From positions 1-55,861 of the forward strand of contig JAFECJ010000029.1 in assembly GCA_018242205.1 (NCBI GenBank): a DNA stretch of 55,861 bases, written 5' to 3'. Source of the stretch: Pseudomonadota bacterium. GTDB taxonomy: Bacteria > Pseudomonadota > Alphaproteobacteria > Rhizobiales > Xanthobacteraceae. The position numbers and the translations under genes were made by a program. Below, piece after piece: positions 8,061 through 18,615 of the stretch. The notes under the pieces were generated by a model. That model searched no databases, was not told the origin of the DNA, and was given only the letters and a program-made list of their open reading frames with translations. Numbering within the stretch: position 1 is the stretch's first letter; the number at the start of each line of letters is the position of its first letter.

Positions 8061-9035
8061 TCAGCCCGCAAGTATCTTCGCATAGAGCGGCAGATCGACA
8101 TTGCCGCCTGACAGGATGATGCCGACTCGCTTGCCGCGCATCCTGTCCTTCTCCTGGAGCAGCGCGGCCAGGCCCGCGGCGCCGGCGCCTTCGGCGAGAT
8201 TGTGCGTGTCCCGATAGAGAATGCGCATGGCCGCGCCGATCTCGTCATCCGTCACCGCGACGATGCGGCTGGCGCCCTTGGAATAGATGTCGAAGGCGTC
8301 CTGCACTGGCACGCGCACCGCCATGCCGTCGGCGATGGTGGCGGCGGAATTTGTTTCGATCAGCTTGCCGGCTTCGAAGGACAGTTTGGCGCCAGCGGCT
8401 TCTGTCGAGACGACGCCGACCACTTCGGTCGTGCGTCCGAGCGCGTCGCGCATGGCGATGACGCCGCAGATGCCGGAGCCGCAACCGATCGGCACGTAGA
8501 CGGTGTCGAGATCGCGCGCCGCGGCGAACAGTTCCAGCGCATAAGTGGCGACGCCGCGCGCCAGTTCGCGGTGAAACGGCGGCACCGGGAAAAGACCTTC
8601 AACCTCGGAGAGCCGCATCGCTTCGATGCGGGCCTCATCGAAGTCGCTGCCGAATTCGATCAACTCGGCGCCGAAAGCGCGCATGGCGGCATTCTTCTCG
8701 ACCGAATTGCCAAACGGCACCAGGATCTTCGCCTTGAGCCCCGCCGCGGTGGCGGCGCGCGCCTGGCTCTGGCCGTGATTGCCGCGCGTCGCGGTGACGA
8801 TGCCCGGCGTTTGCGGGTGCGTGCGCTTGAGCCAGTCGATGAAGGTTATGCCGCCGCGAACCTTGAAGGCGCCGGTCGGCGTGTGGTTCTCGTGCTTGAC
8901 CCAGACGGTGGCGCCGGTGCGCTCGCCGAGCAGCGGCCAGACATATTGCGGCGTCGGCTGCATCTGCCGGTAGACGAGGCGCGCCGCGTCTTCGATCTCG
9001 TCAATGTCGAACAAGGCCACGTCGAACGCCTTCAC
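8061..9035 (-). CDS. Threonine dehydratase-like PLP enzyme
   Basis: A 324-residue fold-type II PLP enzyme of the serine/threonine dehydratase family. The cofactor lysine is in HENHTPTGAFKVRGG (Lys58), the phosphate loop is PIGCGSGICG, and SGGNVDLPLY is near the C-terminus. There is no C-terminal ACT domain, so it resembles catabolic dehydratases or hydroxyaspartate ammonia-lyases more than biosynthetic IlvA. It starts with GTG directly after the stop of the asparaginase-like gene, implying tight coupling. The substrate is uncertain. Confidence 0.88.
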   Translation of the reverse strand: MKAFDVALFDIDEIEDAARLVYRQMQPTPQYVWPLLGERTGATVWVKHENHTPTGAFKVRGGITFIDWLKRTHPQTPGIVTATRGNHGQSQARAATAAGLKAKILVPFGNSVEKNAAMRAFGAELIEFGSDFDEARIEAMRLSEVEGLFPVPPFHRELARGVATYALELFAAARDLDTVYVPIGCGSGICGVIAMRDALGRTTEVVGVVSTEAAGAKLSFEAGKLIETNSAATIADGMAVRVPVQDAFDIYSKGASRIVAVTDDEIGAAMRILYRDTHNLAEGAGAAGLAALLQEKDRMRGKRVGIILSGGNVDLPLYAKILAG

Positions 9036-9584
9036 CTATAGGCGGCGGAAACTGCCATCGACATTTTTCACGACCTGGTCCCACGGGGCAACCAGACCAT
9101 GCATGGCGACGTAAACGCCGGGCGGCGCGATCAACGCCGCGCCGATGGCCAGGCCGAGATTGAAGTCGGTGTCGCTGTCGCGCAGCACGGCGGGCTGCGC
9201 CGCGCCGGTCAGCACGATGGTCTTGGAGAGTTTGCGCGAGGCGATGGTCTGCGCGGTGTTCGGCGTCGTCGACACCTGGCCGGTCGCCGGATCGATCCGG
9301 CGGGTCATGGTGTCGGTGCCGTGGGTGACGACGATTCGGTTCTGCGTCGCCGCGGCGCAGCGCTCGGCGATGATGCCGCGCTGGGCGTCGGTGATCCGGG
9401 TCGAATCTTCGGCAAACAGCCATTCGCAGGCAAAGCTGTCGGGATCGATGCGGCCGCGCTTGAGGATCTCGGTGACCGCCGATTCCTGCCCCGGCGGGAA
9501 GGTGAACTCCGTCACCCACTGACCCTCCGGATAGCGTTTGTCGAAGGTGCCGCCAGTGGTGAGAATCAGAAGGTCCTTGGCCAT
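9036..9584 (-). CDS. Short asparaginase-domain protein
   Basis: A 182-residue protein with the two N-terminal signatures of L-asparaginase: LTTGGTFDK (Thr10 to Thr13) and VVTHGTDTM (His88 to Asp91). Classical asparaginases are about 330 residues with a second domain; that C-terminal domain is missing, yet the gene ends cleanly against the next one. Small asparaginase-like proteins of this size are known from proteobacteria, so this is probably a natural short form rather than a truncation. First gene of the minus-strand series, coupled to the PLP enzyme. Confidence 0.8.
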   Translation of the reverse strand: MAKDLLILTTGGTFDKRYPEGQWVTEFTFPPGQESAVTEILKRGRIDPDSFACEWLFAEDSTRITDAQRGIIAERCAAATQNRIVVTHGTDTMTRRIDPATGQVSTTPNTAQTIASRKLSKTIVLTGAAQPAVLRDSDTDFNLGLAIGAALIAPPGVYVAMHGLVAPWDQVVKNVDGSFRRL

Positions 9585-9675
9585 GGTCTCCGCTCCGGGC
9601 TGACGGACGGGCGCAGAGGCATTATCGCCGGATCAAGCGGGAAGGCGAGGGCGCAGGCCCGGGATAAAGGTGGCG

Positions 9676-10251
9676 TTACGGCAGTTTGTCGTAGCCTTCG
9701 CCGAAGCCTGCGAGCGACATCGGGAAGCCGATGCCTTCTTCGGGCGTCTGGTAGATGATGAAGGTCGCCGTCTTGCCGGTACGCAGTTTCTTCAGCAATT
9801 CGTCGTCCATCACCACCTCGGCGATGCAGCCATTGGGCAGGCAGCGCACGAAGCCGGCGCGGCCGATATCGGCATTGTCGATCTTGAGGCCGAGGCCGGA
9901 GGGCAGGAGCACGCCCAGCGGCGCCACGACGCGCATCAATTTGCTCTTCTGATCGGCCGTCTTGAGCACGATCACGGTGAGGCCGACATTGGCGCGGTCC
10001 TCGGCGGTGACACTCTGAATCAGCGCGCATTGCTCGGATTTGGCGCCGGGCGGCGTGTCGCAGCGGATCTGCCAGTCCTTGTGAACCGACTTGACCGCGC
10101 CCTGGGCGCGGGCGGCGTCGCTCGCAGCCCCGGCCAGCGCCAGGGCGAGCGTCATCGCGAGGCAGAATCCCAGGATACCGCCGCGGTTTGCCAGGAAGCC
10201 GTCGCCGAAGTCTCGGTCAGCATGCCAGCGGCGCCTGAAATTGCTCATCAT
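9676..10251 (-). CDS. Invasion-associated locus B (IalB) family protein
   Basis: A 191-residue exported protein. A positively charged N-terminus is followed by a hydrophobic stretch (about residues 26-48, ending AARAQ), a likely signal peptide. The mature part matches the IalB family, with the paired cysteines DWQIRCDTPPGAKSEQCALIQ and FVRCLPNGCIAEV. In Bartonella IalB is tied to erythrocyte invasion, but the family is widespread in free-living alphaproteobacteria with no known function. Two adjacent ATGs (10251, 10248) follow AAGGA. It is divergent from coxB. Confidence 0.9.
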   Translation of the reverse strand: MMSNFRRRWHADRDFGDGFLANRGGILGFCLAMTLALALAGAASDAARAQGAVKSVHKDWQIRCDTPPGAKSEQCALIQSVTAEDRANVGLTVIVLKTADQKSKLMRVVAPLGVLLPSGLGLKIDNADIGRAGFVRCLPNGCIAEVVMDDELLKKLRTGKTATFIIYQTPEEGIGFPMSLAGFGEGYDKLP

Positions 10252-10690
10252 TCAATCCTTTAGCATGAATTTGCGGCCGTCGCAGGGAGGCCTCCCGCGT
10301 TCCGAATCACCGGCGCGTGGCCATTGTAGACGGTCGATTCCGGTCATGCCTGCCGTGCGCCGTTGCAACGCCGCCAGCGGCCGGCGCGGACCGGGCTGAT
10401 GCGCCCTTCGTGAACGCCTTTGGCTTGGCGGAAATACGGCATTCTGCAAGGGTTTGAGGATAAGCCTTCCGTCGCAGAACAGTTCTAATGAGGCGGATTG
10501 CGGCTGGCTCGGAATTGTGGTTTGAGAAGCCGGGGTATCCCCCGGCTCACTGCATCGCAAAACCGGCCACGCCCGTGGCGCCAATGCCGTGAGGACCGCC
10601 GTCCGTTCAAAAACGTGCGCGCGGCGACCAGGGGGCCAAAGAAGGGGCCTGCGCCAAGGCCGTTTTTCTCGTCGAGGAGCGCAAAAGAAA
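10252..10690. other. 439-base intergenic region between ialB-like gene and coxB
   Basis: No gene is recognised. It must contain the divergent promoters of the IalB gene and the cox operon, but I could not pick a clear -35/-10 pair. One perfect hairpin lies at 10528-10547. A good ribosome site (AGGAG at about 10674) precedes the coxB ATG. Confidence 0.5.
10528..10547. repeat. Hairpin in the cox operon leader
   Basis: AGCCGGGG-TATC-CCCCGGCT is a perfect 8-bp stem with a four-base loop, 144 bases before the coxB start. No T-run follows, so it is not a standard terminator. It could be an operator or an RNA leader structure. Confidence 0.5.
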
Positions 10691-11539
10691 ATGCTGGTGC
10701 TCAAGCGGTTGATCGCTTTCCTGGCCTCAAGCGTGGCCATTCTCTTTGCCGGTTCGGCGTTCGCCGCCACCGGCGAACCGCACCAGTGGGAAGTTGGCCT
10801 CCAGGCCGCCGCCACCCCGGTGATGGAAGACGTCGTCTGGTTCCACAACTTCCTACTCTGGATTATCGCGATCATCGCGCTGTTCGTACTGGCGCTGCTC
10901 GTCATCGTGATCGTGAAGTTCAACGCCAAGAGCAACCCGGTGCCGTCGCGCACCACCCACAATACGATGATCGAAGTGGTCTGGACGGTGGTCCCGGTCC
11001 TGATCCTGGTGGCGATCGCGGTGCCGTCGTTCCGGCTGCTGTTCTACCAGCTCAAGGTGCCGCCGGCCGATGTGACCGTGAAGGCGACCGGCAAGCAGTG
11101 GTTCTGGAGCTACAGCTACCCGGACGCCAAGATCGAATTCGATTCGCTGATGAAGCAGCCCAAGGATCTGAAGCCGGGCGAGCCGCGCCTCTTGGCGGTC
11201 GACAACACCATGGTCGTGCCGGTCAATAAGGTGGTGCGCGTCATTACTACCGGCGCCGACGTCATTCACTCCTGGGCGGTGCCGTCCTTCGGGGTGAAAA
11301 TCGACGCGATTCCGGGCCGACTCAACGAAACCTGGTTCAAGGCCGAGCGCGAAGGCATGTATTACGGCCAATGTTCGCAGCTGTGCGGCCGCGATCACGC
11401 CTTCATGCCGATCGCCGTTCAGGTCGTGAGCGAGAAGGACTATGCTGCCTGGCTCGTGGCCGCGAAGAAGAAATTTGCCACCAGCGACGACGCGCCCAAG
11501 AACGCGGTTGCCGCGGTGGAGTCCGCCAGCGTCAAGTGA
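10691..11539 (+). CDS. coxB: Cytochrome c oxidase subunit II
   Basis: A 282-residue subunit of aa3 cytochrome c oxidase that takes electrons from cytochrome c. It has a signal peptide (about residues 1-25), two membrane helices (about 50-75 and 95-115) and a periplasmic cupredoxin domain. The CuA ligands are seen in HSWAVPSFGVK and YGQCSQLCGRDHAFMP, and the electron-entry tryptophan region reads KQWFWSYSYP. I use the ATG at 10691, which has an AGGAG site; the frame extends 34 codons upstream without family similarity. First gene of the cox operon. Confidence 0.97.
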   Translation: MLVLKRLIAFLASSVAILFAGSAFAATGEPHQWEVGLQAAATPVMEDVVWFHNFLLWIIAIIALFVLALLVIVIVKFNAKSNPVPSRTTHNTMIEVVWTVVPVLILVAIAVPSFRLLFYQLKVPPADVTVKATGKQWFWSYSYPDAKIEFDSLMKQPKDLKPGEPRLLAVDNTMVVPVNKVVRVITTGADVIHSWAVPSFGVKIDAIPGRLNETWFKAEREGMYYGQCSQLCGRDHAFMPIAVQVVSEKDYAAWLVAAKKKFATSDDAPKNAVAAVESASVK

Positions 11540-11556
11540 CATATAGCGAAATCTGA

Positions 11557-13218
<1,662 letters not shown>

Positions 13219-13248
13219 TGCGCGGATTGAGAAGGGCGTAGCCGAGCA

Positions 13249-14217
13249 ATGTCGCTCATCAGCGAAGGCGCGAATGTCGGCGGCCCGGGCGCGGCACGGC
13301 TCGTTGACGCAGGTCTTTACGAGCCGAGCAACGCCGAGGTCGGCGACTACATCGCGCTGCTGAAACCCCGGGTGATGTCGCTCGTGGTGTTCACGGCGCT
13401 GGTTGGCCTCGCCGTGGCGCCCGGTTCGATCCACCCGTTCGAGGCCTTTACCGCGCTGCTCTGCATCGCGGTTGGGGCCGGCGCTTCCGGTGCGCTGAAC
13501 ATGTGGTTCGACGCCGACATCGACGCATTGATGACGCGCACCCAGCGCCGTCCGGTGCCGGCCGGCCGCGTGCGGCCCGGCGAGGCGCTGGCTTTCGGCC
13601 TGACCTTGTCTGTATTCGCCGTGGCGGTGCTCGGCCTGATGGTCAATGTGCTGTCGGCGGCGTTGCTCGCCTTCACCATCTTCTTCTATGCCGTCATCTA
13701 CACGATGTGGCTGAAGCGCTCGACGCCGCAGAACATCGTCATCGGCGGTGCAGCCGGCGCCTTCCCGCCGATGATCGGCTGGGCCGCCGTCAGCGGCTCG
13801 GTGTCGCTCGAATCGCTGCTGCTGTTCGCCATCATCTTCTTCTGGACGCCGCCGCACTTCTGGGCGCTGGCGATCTACAAAAAGAGCGATTACGGCCGCG
13901 CCGGCGTGCCGATGCTGCCGAATGTCGCCGGCGACGCGCATACCCGCCTGCAAATCCTGCTCTATACGCTGATCCTGGTGCCGCTCGGTATTGCGCCCTG
14001 GGCGCTCGGTTTCACCAGCGCCCTGTACGGCGTCGTCGCGGTCGCGACCGGCGCCGCCATGGTGCTGCTCGCGGTCCAGGTCTATCGCGAGGTCTCGCCG
14101 GCCGACCGTGCCTGCCGGCATCTTTTCGCCTTCTCGATCCTCTATCTGTTCCTGCTGTACGCGGTGTTGCTGGTCGACCGCGGTTGGGGCGGACTGATCG
14201 CCAGGGTGGCCGCGTGA
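13249..14217 (+). CDS. ctaB: Protoheme IX farnesyltransferase (heme O synthase)
   Basis: A 322-residue UbiA-family prenyltransferase that adds a farnesyl group to heme b, giving heme o, the precursor of heme a for the oxidase encoded around it. The first Asp-rich motif is [19 protein letters not shown]; the second region reads [15 protein letters not shown]. About nine membrane segments are present. Thirty bases after ctaD and overlapping the next small gene's frame region. Confidence 0.96.
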   Translation: MSLISEGANVGGPGAARLVDAGLYEPSNAEVGDYIALLKPRVMSLVVFTALVGLAVAPGSIHPFEAFTALLCIAVGAGASGALNMWFDADIDALMTRTQRRPVPAGRVRPGEALAFGLTLSVFAVAVLGLMVNVLSAALLAFTIFFYAVIYTMWLKRSTPQNIVIGGAAGAFPPMIGWAAVSGSVSLESLLLFAIIFFWTPPHFWALAIYKKSDYGRAGVPMLPNVAGDAHTRLQILLYTLILVPLGIAPWALGFTSALYGVVAVATGAAMVLLAVQVYREVSPADRACRHLFAFSILYLFLLYAVLLVDRGWGGLIARVAA

Positions 14218-14231
14218 CCGCGGAGATGACC

Positions 14232-14411
14232 ATGGATGACAAGCAGGACCGCGACGGTCAGAACATTGGCGGCATCATGCTCACCGAGCACCAGAAGCGC
14301 GCCCAGCGTTCGCGGTCGGTCGCCATCGCGCTGGCGCTTGCGGCGCTGGTCATCCTGTTTTTCATCATGACCCTGGTGAAGGGTCCGGCCGTGCTGGTGC
14401 GCCCGATATGA
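14232..14411 (+). CDS. coxF: Small CoxF-like membrane protein
   Basis: A 59-residue protein with a charged N-terminus and one membrane helix (about residues 29-48), lying between ctaB and ctaG. This is the position and shape of the CoxF protein of rhizobial cox operons, whose function is not established. I chose ATG 14232 because GGAG lies six bases upstream; ATG 14226 or the GTG at 14214, which overlaps the ctaB stop, are also possible. It overlaps ctaG by ATGA. Confidence 0.8.
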   Translation: MDDKQDRDGQNIGGIMLTEHQKRAQRSRSVAIALALAALVILFFIMTLVKGPAVLVRPI

Positions 14412-15007
14412 CGCAGCCGGCCACCAGCAAGCGCAAGGTCAAACGCGACGTCGTCATCGCCGCAACCTGCGGCGTTGTCGCCGCCGCCATGGTCGGCGCG
14501 GCCTTCGCCTCGGTGCCGCTGTACAACTGGTTCTGCCGCACCACCGGCTTCGGCGGCACCCCGCAGGTGGCGGAAAGCGGGCCGGGCCAGGTGCTCGACC
14601 GCACCTTGACCATCCGCTTCGATTCGAATGTCGCTCCCGGCCTGCCGTGGCGTTTCGTGCCCGAGCAGAACACGGTCCAGGTGCGCATCGGCGAGGTCAA
14701 GACGGTCTATTACAAGGTCATCAACATGGCGGCGCGGTCGATCACCGCACAGGCCGGATACAACGTCACGCCGACGACCGTCGGGCTCTACTTTCACAAG
14801 ATCAACTGTTTCTGTTTCACCGAGCAGACCATGAAGCCCGGCGAAACGCGTGACATGGCGGTGGTGTTCTATGTCGATCCTTCGATCGTCAAGGATGGCG
14901 ACCAGGACCCGCTGAACACGATCACATTGTCCTATACCTTCTTTCCCGTGGACGCGCCGCAAAAGCCGGTCGCAGATGCGGAGACGAAGGCATCGAAGAA
15001 ACTGTAA
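14408..15007 (+). CDS. ctaG: Cytochrome c oxidase assembly protein CtaG/Cox11
   Basis: A 199-residue copper chaperone that delivers copper to the CuB site of subunit I. One N-terminal membrane anchor (about residues 16-36) precedes the periplasmic domain. The copper-binding motif is INCFCFTEQ, and VPLYNWFCRTTGFGG contains a further conserved cysteine. Length matches alphaproteobacterial Cox11. Coupled to coxF by a four-base overlap. Confidence 0.96.
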   Translation: MTQPATSKRKVKRDVVIAATCGVVAAAMVGAAFASVPLYNWFCRTTGFGGTPQVAESGPGQVLDRTLTIRFDSNVAPGLPWRFVPEQNTVQVRIGEVKTVYYKVINMAARSITAQAGYNVTPTTVGLYFHKINCFCFTEQTMKPGETRDMAVVFYVDPSIVKDGDQDPLNTITLSYTFFPVDAPQKPVADAETKASKKL

Positions 15008-15067
15008 ATGGAATTGGGGGGCGCCGCGGCGCCCATTGCAAACCGACGGAATTGAACGGAGACGACA

Positions 15068-15919
15068 ATGGCCGAGGCACACGCTAAGCACCACGACTAC
15101 CATCTGGTCGACCCGAGCCCGTGGCCGGCCGTCGGCTCGTTCGCGGCCTTCGTGATGGCGGTCGGCGCCGTCAGCTGGATGCACCATCTTTACTCGGCGG
15201 CGCCGCTGGTGTTCGGCGCCGGCCTGCTCGGCGTGCTCTACACATTTATCGGTTGGTGGCGTGACGTCATCAACGAAGCGGAGCACAAGGGCGATCACAC
15301 CCGCGTGGTGCAGATCTCGCACCGCTACGGCATGATCCTGTTCATCGCCTCGGAAGTGATGTTCTTCGTCGCCTGGTTCTGGGCCTACTTCAACACCGCG
15401 CTGTTTCCCGGCGAGCCGCATGAAGTCGCCCGTCTTGCCTTCACCCACGGGGTGTGGCCGCCGAAGGGCATCGAGACCTTCGATCCCTGGCACCTGCCGC
15501 TCCTCAACACGCTGATCCTGCTGACCTCGGGCACCACGGTGACCTGGGCGCACCATGCGCTGCTGGAGAACGATCGCCAGGGCCTGAAGTGGGGTCTGAT
15601 CCTGACCATTCTGCTCGGCTTGACCTTCACCTGCGTCCAGGCCTTCGAGTATTCGCACGCCGCATTCGCCTTCAGCGGCAACATGTACGGCGCCGCCTTC
15701 TTCATGGCGACCGGCTTCCACGGCGCGCACGTCATCATCGGCACGATCTTCCTGATCGTCTGCCTGGTGCGCACGCTGAAGGGCCACTTCACGCCGACCC
15801 AGCACCTCGGCTTCGAGTTCGCCGCCTGGTATTGGCACTTCGTCGACGTCGTGTGGCTGTTCCTGTTCGCCTGCATTTACGTGTGGGGCTCGGGCGCCGA
15901 GCACGCGGTGGGGCACTAA
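15068..15919 (+). CDS. ctaE: Cytochrome c oxidase subunit III
   Basis: A 283-residue membrane subunit with seven predicted helices that supports proton uptake and stability of the oxidase. Typical segments are the N-terminal [26 protein letters not shown], and [14 protein letters not shown]. Sixty bases after ctaG. A hairpin with a GCAA loop follows the stop by 19 bases. Confidence 0.97.
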   Translation: MAEAHAKHHDYHLVDPSPWPAVGSFAAFVMAVGAVSWMHHLYSAAPLVFGAGLLGVLYTFIGWWRDVINEAEHKGDHTRVVQISHRYGMILFIASEVMFFVAWFWAYFNTALFPGEPHEVARLAFTHGVWPPKGIETFDPWHLPLLNTLILLTSGTTVTWAHHALLENDRQGLKWGLILTILLGLTFTCVQAFEYSHAAFAFSGNMYGAAFFMATGFHGAHVIIGTIFLIVCLVRTLKGHFTPTQHLGFEFAAWYWHFVDVVWLFLFACIYVWGSGAEHAVGH

Positions 15920-15938
15920 GCCGCCGCATTGATATGGC

Positions 15939-15966
15939 AAAAGGGCGGCGGCAACGCCGCCCTTTT
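15939..15966 (+). terminator. Hairpin after ctaE, terminator or attenuator
   Basis: A perfect 12-bp stem (arms 15939-15950 and 15955-15966) closes a GCAA tetraloop. The 3' arm ends in four T residues. It would end or reduce transcription between ctaE and the assembly genes downstream. The short T-run suggests partial read-through. Confidence 0.75.
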
Positions 15967-15984
15967 CGTTTCGGAGGTATCGCA

Positions 15985-16368
15985 ATGTCCGAACCTGCTT
16001 CGATAGCCTTGCCGTTCAAACGCGGACTGCTCGGCCGTTGTCCGCGCTGCGGCGAAGGCAAGCTGTTCGACGGTTTTCTGACGCTGCGTCCGGCCTGCGA
16101 AAAATGCGGGCTGGATTATTCGTTCGCCGACGCTGGCGATGGCCCGGCGGTGTTCGTCATCCTCATCGGCGGTGCGCTCGTGGTGCTGGCGGCGCTGTTC
16201 ACCGAGGTGGTGTATCAACCGCCTTACTGGGTGCATGCGGTGCTGTGGGTGCCGTTGATCCTCATCGTGACGCTCGCCCCGCTGCGAATTCTCAAGGGCA
16301 TACTGATCACGCTGCAATACCATCACAAGGCGGCGCCCGGTCAGTTGCAGCGCAAGGGCGACGCGTGA
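15985..16368 (+). CDS. DUF983 family membrane protein
   Basis: A 127-residue protein with a zinc-ribbon-like N-terminus, RCPRCGEGKLF and ACEKCGLDY, and two membrane helices (about residues 52-72 and 76-100). This DUF983 architecture is regularly found beside cytochrome oxidase genes. Its function is unknown, presumably in oxidase assembly. A strong GGAGGT site lies seven bases before the ATG. It overlaps the SURF1 gene by GTGA. Confidence 0.93.
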   Translation: MSEPASIALPFKRGLLGRCPRCGEGKLFDGFLTLRPACEKCGLDYSFADAGDGPAVFVILIGGALVVLAALFTEVVYQPPYWVHAVLWVPLILIVTLAPLRILKGILITLQYHHKAAPGQLQRKGDA

Positions 16369-17117
16369 GCGCGGCGAGGGAAGGCGGCGCCAGCGCGCGT
16401 GGTGTGTTCACGGCGACCATTGCCGTGGTCGCTGGTCTGTCGCTTCTGCTCGGTCTCGGCACCTGGCAGCTTCAGCGTAAGGCCTGGAAAGAAAAGCTGA
16501 TCGCCACGGTGAACGGGCGTATCAGTCAGACGCCGCAGGCTTTGGCGCCGCGTGCGCAATGGCCGGGCTTGACCGAGGCCGAGCGCGAATATGCGCACGT
16601 CAAGTTCACGGCGACTTTCCTGCCCGGCGAGGCTTTTGTTTACACCGCGGGTTCTTCGCTCCGGCCGGACATCACCGCTCAGGGCTATTGGGTCTTTTCA
16701 CCGGCGCGGCTCGGCGACGGCGCCGTCATCCTGGTCAACCGCGGCTTCGTTCCGGCCGACCACAAGGATCCGGCGACGCGTCCGCAAGGCGCGCCGCGCG
16801 GCCCGGTCGACATTGTCGGTTACTTGCGCTGGCCGGAAGAGCCTGGCTTGTTCGCGCCGGCGGATGACCTCAAGGCCAACCTGTTCTTCACACGCAATCA
16901 GAACGCCATGGCGGCGGCGCATCACTGGCAACTCGACGCTCCGTTCTACGTCGATCAGGAAGCGCCGATGCCGCCGGGCGGCCTCCCCAAGCCGGGCAAG
17001 ATCGAAGTGCACCTGCCGAACAACCACTGGCAATACGCGCTGACCTGGTACGGCCTCGCGCTGGCGCTGATTGGCGTCTACGGCGTCTGGCTCACCGGAC
17101 GCCTGCGGCGGCGCTAG
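16365..17117 (+). CDS. surf1: SURF1/Shy1 oxidase assembly protein
   Basis: A 250-residue assembly factor involved in heme a insertion. The family layout is clear: one helix at the N-terminus (GLSLLLGLGTWQLQRKAWK), a periplasmic domain with GYWVFSP and VILVNRGFVP, and a second helix at the C-terminus preceded by NNHWQYALTWYGLA. It starts with GTG at 16365 overlapping the DUF983 stop, which places the start well. Last gene of the oxidase cluster. Confidence 0.95.
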   Translation: MSAAREGGASARGVFTATIAVVAGLSLLLGLGTWQLQRKAWKEKLIATVNGRISQTPQALAPRAQWPGLTEAEREYAHVKFTATFLPGEAFVYTAGSSLRPDITAQGYWVFSPARLGDGAVILVNRGFVPADHKDPATRPQGAPRGPVDIVGYLRWPEEPGLFAPADDLKANLFFTRNQNAMAAAHHWQLDAPFYVDQEAPMPPGGLPKPGKIEVHLPNNHWQYALTWYGLALALIGVYGVWLTGRLRRR

Positions 17118-17199
17118 GCGCGTTCCTTGTGCTGGTCTGCAGCCAAGGCTAGGGTGCTGCGGCAAGGTCCCAATCTGTTCAGAAAATATCGAAATATCA

Positions 17200-18615
17200 A
17201 TGCGTTACATCTCCACGCGGGGCGCGCCTGCCCAGCTCGATTTCGTCAAGGTGATGCTTGCGGGGCTGGCCCGCGACGGCGGGCTTTACGTGCCAACAAC
17301 CTGGCCGACCCTGTCGGCTGCAACCATCGCCGGCTTTGCCGGCCGGCCCTATGCCGAGGTCGCGGTCGAGGTGCTCAAGCCATTCGTCGGCGACAGTATC
17401 GCCGAGGCCGATCTCGCCCGCATCGCGCACGAGGCCTACGGCACCTTCCGCCATCCGGCGGTCGCGCCGCTCGTGCAACTCGGCGACAACCTGTTCGTGC
17501 TCGAGCTGTTTCACGGCCCGACACTCGCCTTCAAGGACCTCGCCATGCAGCTCGTGGCGCGGCTGATGGATCACGAGCTCAAGAAGCGCGGCGAGCGCAC
17601 GACCATCGTCGTTGCTACCTCGGGCGACACGGGCGGCGCGGCGGTCGAGGCGTTCCGCGGCCGCGATCAGGTCGACGTCGTCGCACTTTATCCGCACGGC
17701 CGCATCTCCGCGGTGCAGCGTCGCATGATGACGACGCCGACCGACAGTAACGTGCATTCAATCGCGGTCGAGGGCACGTTCGACGATTGCCAGGCGCTGG
17801 TGAAGGCGATGTTCAACCATCACGCCTTCCGCGATCGCGTGCATCTCTCCGGCGTCAACTCGATCAACTGGGGACGCATCGTCGCGCAGGCGGTTTATTA
17901 TTTCACCGCGGCAGTCGCGCTCGGCGCGCCACATCGCAAGATCGCCTTCACGGTGCCGACAGGCAATTTCGGCGACGTCTATGCCGGCTACGTAGCGAGC
18001 AGGATGGGCCTTCCGGTCGATCGCCTCGTCGTCGCCACCAATGTCAACGACATCCTGGCGCGCACCTTGGCGACCGGCGATTACGAGACGCGCAAGGTGA
18101 TCGCCACCTCGTCGCCGTCGATGGACATCCAGGTGTCGTCGAACTTCGAGCGCCTGCTGTTCGAGACCTGTGGCCGCGACGCCGCCAAGGTCAATGCGTT
18201 GATGGGTTCGCTGGCGCAGTCCGGCCGCTTCAGTGTGCCGGGTGAGGCGCTCAAGGCCATGCGCGCGCTGTTCTCCGCCGACCGTGCCGACGAGCAGGAG
18301 GTCGATGCGGAAATCCGCGCCTGGATGAAAGAGGCGTCCTATTGCGCCGATCCGCACACCGCGGTGGCGCTGGCGGTCGCCGAAAAGGAAACCCGCGACC
18401 CGTCGGTGCCGATGGTGGTGCTGTCGACCGCGCATCCGGCCAAGTTTCCGGACGCGGTCAAGGCCGCTTGCGGCGTCGACCCCGGGCTCCCAGATTGGCT
18501 GTCTGACCTGCCGAAGAAGGCCGAGCGCTTTAGCGTCCTGCCGGCCGACCAGGGCAAGATTGAAGCATTTGTCGCGAACGCCACGCGGGCGGCGCGCGAG
18601 GGAGTGAGTGTATGA
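17200..18615 (+). CDS. thrC: Threonine synthase
   Basis: A 471-residue PLP enzyme converting O-phospho-L-homoserine to threonine. N-terminal MRYISTRG and the cofactor lysine in GPTLAFKDLAMQ (Lys112) are typical, as are ATSGDTGGAAVEAF and VPTGNFGDVYAGY. Length fits the long (fungal/gram-negative type) ThrC subgroup. The ATG at 17200 is the family start although no strong ribosome site is seen. It overlaps the M16 peptidase gene by ATGA. Confidence 0.97.
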   Translation: MRYISTRGAPAQLDFVKVMLAGLARDGGLYVPTTWPTLSAATIAGFAGRPYAEVAVEVLKPFVGDSIAEADLARIAHEAYGTFRHPAVAPLVQLGDNLFVLELFHGPTLAFKDLAMQLVARLMDHELKKRGERTTIVVATSGDTGGAAVEAFRGRDQVDVVALYPHGRISAVQRRMMTTPTDSNVHSIAVEGTFDDCQALVKAMFNHHAFRDRVHLSGVNSINWGRIVAQAVYYFTAAVALGAPHRKIAFTVPTGNFGDVYAGYVASRMGLPVDRLVVATNVNDILARTLATGDYETRKVIATSSPSMDIQVSSNFERLLFETCGRDAAKVNALMGSLAQSGRFSVPGEALKAMRALFSADRADEQEVDAEIRAWMKEASYCADPHTAVALAVAEKETRDPSVPMVVLSTAHPAKFPDAVKAACGVDPGLPDWLSDLPKKAERFSVLPADQGKIEAFVANATRAAREGVSV

